Shown piece after piece: positions 27,784-33,180 of a stretch of 33,180 bases of DNA. Position 1 is the stretch's first letter, and each line of letters begins with the position of its first letter. The position numbers and the translations under genes were made by a program. The notes under the pieces are model-generated. The model had not been told where the DNA came from and made no database searches. It was given only the letters and a program-made list of their open reading frames with translations. The stretch comes from Microseira wollei NIES-4236 (lineage in GTDB: Bacteria > Cyanobacteriota > Cyanobacteriia > Cyanobacteriales > Aerosakkonemataceae): NCBI RefSeq assembly GCF_020521235.1, contig NZ_BLAY01000115.1, forward strand, positions 1 to 33,180. The letters run 5' to 3'.

Positions 27784-28241
27784 GCTCGTAGTAAGCGCTT
27801 AAGCGCTTTAGCTGCTCGTAGTAAGCGCTTAAGCGCTTACTACAAACCTTTTCGCCGATTGAGCGAGCTACAAACTTTTTATCAGTTGATAAACACCTGT
27901 TTGTCGCTCTTGAAGATACCGCTCGTAGTCAGCGCTTAAGCGCTTACTACAAACCTTTTCGCCGATTGAGCGAGCTACAAACTTTTTATCAGTTGATAAA
28001 CGCCTGTTTGTCGCTCTTGAAGATACCGCTCGTAGTCAGCGCTTAAGCGCTTACTACAAACCTTTTCGCCGATTGAGCGAGCTACAAACTTTTTATCAGT
28101 TGATAACTACCTGTTTGTTTATCTTGAAGATACCGCTCGTAGTCAGCGCTTAAGCGCTTACTACAAACCTTTTCGCCGATTGAGCGAGCTACAAACTTTT
28201 TATCAGTTGATAAACGCCTGTTTGTTTATCTTGAAAATACC
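27784..28241. repeat. 107-bp tandem repeat array overlapping the PKS 3' end
   Basis: Copies start at 27814, 27921, 28028 and 28135 (period 107), with a 30-bp partial copy at 27784. Each unit has a palindrome GTAGTAAGCGCTTAAGCGC (or variant), a spacer, and about 53 bp that is a copy of the last 17 codons plus stop of the PKS gene (28189-28241). So the gene end has been copied three more times outward, each copy carrying its own stop. Copies nearest the gene resemble it most (TTTATC versus CGCTC in the outer two), which points to stepwise outward expansion. Confidence 0.92.
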
Positions 28242-31200
28242 AACCCGGATTCCCTTGGGTATCTCGTCCTAATTTAGCTCCTGGGAGAGGGGGCTGATTT
28301 TCTGGATGTTCGCTTAATTTGGTATCGATCGCAGTCACCATCTGTCCGAAAAAACCTGCCTGTTGCAGTGAGTTAACACTGTCACAAAAAGCATCAATTA
28401 CCGCTTGAATTTCCCCATCAGAGTGGGCTAGGGTGAGGAAGATGGGTCGGTTTTCTTGGATATAGATTCCTCGCTCTCGCAATAAATAGAAAAGCAGTTC
28501 AGAATAACTGATATCTTGGGTAAATTTCAGCATCATCAGAGAGCCAAAATTCACCATTTTCATTGCTGCTTGAATTGACTCAAAATAATTGTTTAGGGTT
28601 GTCACCATTTGATGACTTTTCTGATTTAACTGGGTATGTAACTCCGCACCATTTTGTTGAAAATAAGACAGTATTGCTTTAGCTGCTGCCATTGCTAACG
28701 GATGACGCACAAAAGTTCCGGCTAAAAAGGTGACACCGACTTCGGGGACAGATTCATCTCCGTATTGCCAAAATCCGCCATCTAAAGCATCCATAAAGCG
28801 GGATTTTCCGGCAATTACGCCGATGGGCATTCCTCCTCCCACAATTTTGCCGTAAGTGGCGATATCTGCTTGAACGCCAAATGCTGCTTGCGCTCCGGAT
28901 GGGTGTATTCTGAAACCCGTAATCATTTCATCAAAAATCAGAACGATTCCCGATTTGTCGCACAATTGACGAAGCTGACGCAGAAATTCTTGGGGTTGAA
29001 TATCTGGATAGCGACTTTGCACGGGTTCAATTAAAATCGCAGCTAAATCATCTGCTAAGTCAGCCAGAATTTTCAAGGATTCAGGATTGTTATAATCAAC
29101 CACTACCATATTTTGGAGTGCTTCTGGCATAATACCACAAGCGGCGGGAATGGCTCGGTAGTCTTTGGTAGGACGAACAATTACCTCATCACAAATGCCG
29201 TGATAACCTCCTGAAAAAATGGCGATTTTGCTGCGATTTGTCACAGTGCGAGCAATTCGCATCGCTCCTAATACGGCTTCTGAACCCGTATTACAAAATG
29301 TGGCTCGATCGAAGTTAGTAATCTGGCAAATTAATTGTGCGACTTCTCCGGCGAGAAGCGTCATTGGTCCAATTTCTATTCCCTGTTCCAGTTGTTTTGC
29401 GATCGCAGATTGAATCAGAGGGGATGAGTGACCCAAAAAGTTAGAGCCAAAACCGTTGACTAAATCGATGTATTCATTCCCATCTATATCCCATAGTTTG
29501 GCTCCTGCTGAACGAGCGGTAACAATGGGATAAACCATTTCTTTGAGGGTGGGATTAAACCCAGAAACGGTGCGAGGATCGGCAAAATGAGAGCGGTTAG
29601 CTTGAGTGTGTGCTTTTGATTTAGTTGTTTTTGTTGTATATCTTTCGATTAAGTCCTGGAGAAAATTTTGCTGAGTTGGGTTTAACGCTTGTTTGGGATT
29701 TTTTTGAATCCGGGTTCCCACAGTCAAAGGTTTGGGATTTGGTGATGTTTCCTGCTGGGAACTTCGAGTACTATCAAATCCATTGGTGGCGGAATTATTT
29801 CCCCTTTGCGGATTCTGCGCCTCTGGACGAACACCACTGTCCCATTGGCGCAGTACCGCTAACTGCTCGGACATCACTTGCAATTGCTGAGTGATGATAG
29901 ATTGAATATCGGGTTGGTTCGCAGGGGAAGCAGGCGGTGTTTTGATAGGGACGGGATTGGATGGAATTGGGGTTGTTTGGATGGGTTTAACCAACTCTGG
30001 GGGTAAGTTTGCACTCAAATACTCAGACAACAGCTTCAGGGTAGAAAATTCTTGAATCAGTTGTCGGAAAGTCAATTTGAGCTTAAATCGTTTTTCTAAA
30101 GCTTGGGCAATTTGAGCTAAGGTTAATGAATCAAACCCCATTTCTAAAAAGGTTGCCGACTCATCAAAAGCCTGATGATTTAGTCCCGATATTTCTGCGA
30201 AAATTTCTTTGAGATCACTCATCAGGTTAAAAGTAGGGGAAATCAATAATTTCGAGCTTTGAGGAGTCATTTCATGCTTACCATTAGGGGAACAATCTGA
30301 ATCGATAGCCACATTGGGAGATTGAGTAGTTTGAGTAGTTTTATTTGGTTCTACCCAATAGCGCTGACGTTGAAAGGGATAGGTAGGTAAAGGAATGCGA
30401 TCGCACGATTGCTCCTGATAAACACAATCCCAATTCACCGCTACACCATTAACCCAAAGCTGTCCCAAGGTTTTCAAAACAACCCGAATATCTGACTCGG
30501 TTTCTTGCGGATGACGTACAGAATTCAAGACAACTTGGGTGGCTTTGAAAAGCGGATGGCGCTTGACGAAGGTGCTTAATGTTCTTCCGGGTCCAACTTC
30601 TAGCAAGATTTGGTCTGGGTTGTTGAGAAAACACTCAATCCCGCGAGCAAAATTTACCAAGTATCTTACGTGTTGACTCCAATATTTTGGCTCGGTGGCT
30701 TGGGTTGGAGTCATCCAATTCCCAGTAACATTAGAAACCAAAGGAATTTGAGGCGAAGACAGCTTAACTTTTGCCACTCGACGGTTAAAAGCATCTAAAA
30801 TTGGCTCCATCATTGGCGAATGAAAAGCATGGGAAGTCTTCAATCTTCGTATTTCAATTCCTTGAGCTTTTAGTTGATTTTCTAAAGCTGCGATCGCTTC
30901 TATAGTTCCAGAAACAACACAACGAGAGGGTTCGTTAATCGCAGCAATAGCTACTGATTCATTTAAAAAGGGTTGTACTTTTTCCGGAGCAAGAGGAATA
31001 GATAACATAGCTCCGGGTGGTAATTGTTGAATCATCTTTCCTCGTGCTGCTACCAAGGAAAGTCCATCTTCCAGGGAGAAAACTCCTGCTAAACAAGCTG
31101 CGACATATTCTCCCACACTATGACCAATAAATCCCGCCGGTTGAATACCCCAAGATTGCCACAGTTGAGCCAGAGCATATTCTATGGTAAATAACGCGGG

Positions 31201-33018
31201 TTGTGCGATCGCAGTTTGTTGCAGTTGTTGTTCGGCTTTTTCTTCCTGTTCAGCTTCCGGGTAAATCAGGGAACGCAAATCCAATCTCAAGTCGCTGAAC
31301 AATAATTCAGCACATCGATCGACCGTTTCGCGAAATACCTTTTCCTGCTCGTATAAACCCCGCGCCATATTGACATATTGAGAACCCTGTCCGGAAAACA
31401 TAAAAATCGCGGATGGGGGACTCTTTTTCGCCTTTCCTGTCACCAGGGAAGCAGAGTTTGATAAGAGATGATTCGTTGTTTCTTCAATACTTGCAGCGAC
31501 TACTATCCGCCGATGTTCAAAGGCTTTACGTCCCACACTCAAAGTATAAGCAACATCCCCTAAATCTAGGTCGGGATGCTGTTGCAGATGGTGTGCCAAA
31601 TTCTCAGTTGCTTGCTCAAGAGCGGCTGGGGTTTTAGCGGATAAAATGAGTAATTGTTCGGGATATTTTTGCTCCCGATTTGGGTTGTTAATCGTGGGAG
31701 CTTCTTCCAGAATAATATGTGCATTCGTCCCGCCAATACCAAAAGAACTCACTCCCGCTCGTCGAGGTGCTTCTTGACTCTCCCAATGAGATAACTTGGT
31801 ATTAACATAAAATGGACTATTGGCAAAATCAATATTGGGGTTGGGATGCTCAAAATGTAAACTGGGGGGAATTTGCTGATGCTTAATTGCTAAAGCGGTT
31901 TTGATTAAACCCGCAACACCAGCAGCACTATTTAAGTGTCCCACATTTGTTTTGAGGGAACCAATCGCACAAAATTGAGTTTGATCCGTACTCTCGCGAA
32001 ATGCTTGAGTTAATGCCGCAATTTCGATCGGATCTCCAAGTTGCGTTCCCGTACCATGAGCTTCAATATAAGTAATCGTTTCTGGTGCTACATCAGCTAC
32101 AGATTGAGCCGACTGAATCACATTCACTTGACCTTCAACACTCGGTGCTGTATAACCGACTTTCACCGCACCATCGTTATTAATAGCAGACCCTTTAATT
32201 AGAGCATAAATGTAATCCCCATCGGCGATCGCTTCTGTCGCTCGTTTCAGCGTGACAATCGCCACTCCACCACTCCCAACTGTTCCCTTTGCTTGAGCAT
32301 CAAACGCGCGACAATGACCATCAGGAGAATGAATCATTCCCTCTTGGTACAAATAGCCAATTTCAGGATTTACCTTCAGGGTGACACCTCCAGCTAACGC
32401 GATGTCGCATTCTCCACTCAGTAACCCTTGACAAGCTAAATGAACAGCCACTAAAGAACTCGAACAAGCGGTTTGAACATTAATCGCAGGCCCTTTGAGA
32501 TTCAATCGATAAGCAGTTCTAGTGGCAAGAAACTCGCTATCATTAGCCAAGTACAGTTGAAAATCATCAAAAAACTTTAATAACTCACGATTGCCATAAA
32601 TATTCTGCAAATAGTATCGACTGATTCCCGCACTTGCATAAACCCCAATCAGTCCATCATAACTTTGGGAATCGTAACCCGATATTTCCAAAGCCGATCG
32701 CGCACATTCTAAAAATAAACGATGTTGGGGGTCAGAAATTTCGGCTTCCCTGGGATGAATCCCAAAGAATTCAGCATCAAACTTATCGATATCATCCACC
32801 ACCGCCTTAGCTTTGACATAGTTAGGATGATAGGCTAATTCCGGCTTCACCCCAGAAGCTAAAACCTCTTCTGTCGAGAAAAACTGAATCGATTCCACCC
32901 CATTTTTTAAATTCTGCCAGAATTCATCAATATTTTTTGCTCCCGGCACATTAACGGACATCCCAATAATGGCAATATCCGAATCCCTCACCTCACTATT
33001 AAAATTATTCAACGTCAT
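28189..33018 (-). CDS. Polyketide synthase KS-AT-ACP-aminotransferase (McyE-like)
   Basis: A 1609-residue modular PKS. Ketosynthase (~12-435) has Cys185, His321 and His361. Acyltransferase (~535-830) has GHSVGEY (Ser634) and HAFH at 730-733, which predicts malonyl-CoA. The acyl carrier (~935-1003) has GFDSLTL with Ser964. After a Pro/Gln/Asn-rich linker comes a class-III aminotransferase (~1145-1550) with the PLP lysine Lys1391 (TYGKIVGGGMPIG). No KR, DH or ER is present, so the 3-oxo group made by KS is converted straight to a 3-amino group, as in microcystin, mycosubtilin and iturin assembly. It ends soon after PLPGAKLGRDTQGNPGW, where relatives continue into a condensation domain. AAGGAG precedes the ATG. 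Confidence 0.95.
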   Translation of the reverse strand: MTLNNFNSEVRDSDIAIIGMSVNVPGAKNIDEFWQNLKNGVESIQFFSTEEVLASGVKPELAYHPNYVKAKAVVDDIDKFDAEFFGIHPREAEISDPQHRLFLECARSALEISGYDSQSYDGLIGVYASAGISRYYLQNIYGNRELLKFFDDFQLYLANDSEFLATRTAYRLNLKGPAINVQTACSSSLVAVHLACQGLLSGECDIALAGGVTLKVNPEIGYLYQEGMIHSPDGHCRAFDAQAKGTVGSGGVAIVTLKRATEAIADGDYIYALIKGSAINNDGAVKVGYTAPSVEGQVNVIQSAQSVADVAPETITYIEAHGTGTQLGDPIEIAALTQAFRESTDQTQFCAIGSLKTNVGHLNSAAGVAGLIKTALAIKHQQIPPSLHFEHPNPNIDFANSPFYVNTKLSHWESQEAPRRAGVSSFGIGGTNAHIILEEAPTINNPNREQKYPEQLLILSAKTPAALEQATENLAHHLQQHPDLDLGDVAYTLSVGRKAFEHRRIVVAASIEETTNHLLSNSASLVTGKAKKSPPSAIFMFSGQGSQYVNMARGLYEQEKVFRETVDRCAELLFSDLRLDLRSLIYPEAEQEEKAEQQLQQTAIAQPALFTIEYALAQLWQSWGIQPAGFIGHSVGEYVAACLAGVFSLEDGLSLVAARGKMIQQLPPGAMLSIPLAPEKVQPFLNESVAIAAINEPSRCVVSGTIEAIAALENQLKAQGIEIRRLKTSHAFHSPMMEPILDAFNRRVAKVKLSSPQIPLVSNVTGNWMTPTQATEPKYWSQHVRYLVNFARGIECFLNNPDQILLEVGPGRTLSTFVKRHPLFKATQVVLNSVRHPQETESDIRVVLKTLGQLWVNGVAVNWDCVYQEQSCDRIPLPTYPFQRQRYWVEPNKTTQTTQSPNVAIDSDCSPNGKHEMTPQSSKLLISPTFNLMSDLKEIFAEISGLNHQAFDESATFLEMGFDSLTLAQIAQALEKRFKLKLTFRQLIQEFSTLKLLSEYLSANLPPELVKPIQTTPIPSNPVPIKTPPASPANQPDIQSIITQQLQVMSEQLAVLRQWDSGVRPEAQNPQRGNNSATNGFDSTRSSQQETSPNPKPLTVGTRIQKNPKQALNPTQQNFLQDLIERYTTKTTKSKAHTQANRSHFADPRTVSGFNPTLKEMVYPIVTARSAGAKLWDIDGNEYIDLVNGFGSNFLGHSSPLIQSAIAKQLEQGIEIGPMTLLAGEVAQLICQITNFDRATFCNTGSEAVLGAMRIARTVTNRSKIAIFSGGYHGICDEVIVRPTKDYRAIPAACGIMPEALQNMVVVDYNNPESLKILADLADDLAAILIEPVQSRYPDIQPQEFLRQLRQLCDKSGIVLIFDEMITGFRIHPSGAQAAFGVQADIATYGKIVGGGMPIGVIAGKSRFMDALDGGFWQYGDESVPEVGVTFLAGTFVRHPLAMAAAKAILSYFQQNGAELHTQLNQKSHQMVTTLNNYFESIQAAMKMVNFGSLMMLKFTQDISYSELLFYLLRERGIYIQENRPIFLTLAHSDGEIQAVIDAFCDSVNSLQQAGFFGQMVTAIDTKLSEHPENQPPLPGAKLGRDTQGNPGWYFQDKQTGVYQLIKSL

Positions 33019-33180
33019 CTTTCATTCCTCTCCTTAAGTATGGATCTCTTCTCGTCTCTAGGACTTACGCTTCTATCAAGTGTTTGTAGTAAGCGCTTTA
33101 GCGCTTAGGTTAAGCACTGAAGTGCTTACTACGAACCATCTTTCATTCCTCTCCTTAAATATGGTGTTTTTGTCTCTAGG
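33016..33180. repeat. Tandem duplication of the PKS start region with palindromes
   Basis: A 28-bp block covering the PKS ATG and ribosome-binding site (33016-33043) recurs at 33137-33164 with one difference, and GTCTCTAGG recurs at 33054 and 33172. The unit is about 120 bp and runs past the window edge. Between the copies are palindromes of the GTAGTAAGCGCTTTAGCGCTTA and AAGCACTTCAGTGCTT type, the same family as in the downstream array. Confidence 0.88.
33110..33139 (-). other. Tiny leader frame MVRSKHFSA upstream of the PKS gene
   Basis: The duplicated start region gives a second AAGGAG-ATG pair. From this ATG the frame encodes nine residues, MVRSKHFSA, then TAA, and the nucleotides are the palindrome itself. 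It has the same ribosome-binding site as the real gene and lies about 90 bases before it. If transcribed, ribosomes should start here too, which may affect PKS expression. Confidence 0.4.

Noticed and set aside
28189-28241. Premature stop or pseudogene status of the PKS gene
   Set aside because: All active-site residues are intact and the aminotransferase domain is complete. The early end coincides with the natural linker, so the gene is likely functional.

Overview
The window looks like chromosome of a filamentous, Oscillatoriales-like cyanobacterium. The signs are frequent GCGATCGC-type octamers, heptamer tandem repeats of the STRR kind, a groESL operon with a CIRCE operator and a K-box, an Hstk-type Ser/Thr-His kinase, a tnpB-only IS200/IS605 element and a microcystin-type PKS with an aminotransferase domain. 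The exact genus cannot be read from the sequence.

Region 1 (1-4.0 kb): a G/C homopolymer tract, a 72-bp tandem repeat array, a pentapeptide-repeat protein (-) and ilvD (+). Region 2 (4.0-9.1 kb): an exported PsbP/Mog1-like protein (-) and a small membrane protein (+) were probably divergent neighbours until a tnpB element (4702-6050) landed between them. A Nudix hydrolase, a multi-pass membrane protein and a SMI1/KNR4 protein follow. Region 3 (9.1-10.6 kb): three leftward small genes, two of which overlap and look like a toxin-antitoxin-type pair. Region 4 (10.8-13.8 kb): groES-groEL (-) with its control region, then a thioredoxin-like [2Fe-2S] protein (+).

Region 5 (13.9-14.8 kb) has no protein gene but is dense in RNA-like secondary structure. 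A candidate structured RNA, possibly an orphan IscB omega/HEARO-type RNA, abuts a 290-bp element whose two ends match those of the intact tnpB element at 4.7-6.05 kb. Region 6 (14.8-24.0 kb): a LuxR-type response regulator (+) faces a leftward three-gene kinase operon. That operon holds a 2004-aa Ser/Thr kinase-ATPase-GAF-His kinase-receiver protein followed by two paralogous receiver-His kinases.

Region 7 (24.5-33.2 kb): an MFS exporter (+), and, reading leftward, a KS-AT-ACP-aminotransferase polyketide synthase followed by a condensation-carrier protein without an adenylation domain. Together they would build a beta-amino acyl unit and attempt to pass it to an amino acid, with the exporter a plausible partner. 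The PKS gene is bounded on both sides by tandem repeats. Each repeat unit joins a piece of the gene's own edge (its last 17 codons, or its ribosome-binding site and start) to a small palindrome. The downstream array sits exactly where microcystin-type synthases continue from aminotransferase to condensation domain, so it may have split one gene into two. The cluster continues beyond the right edge, so its product cannot be named.
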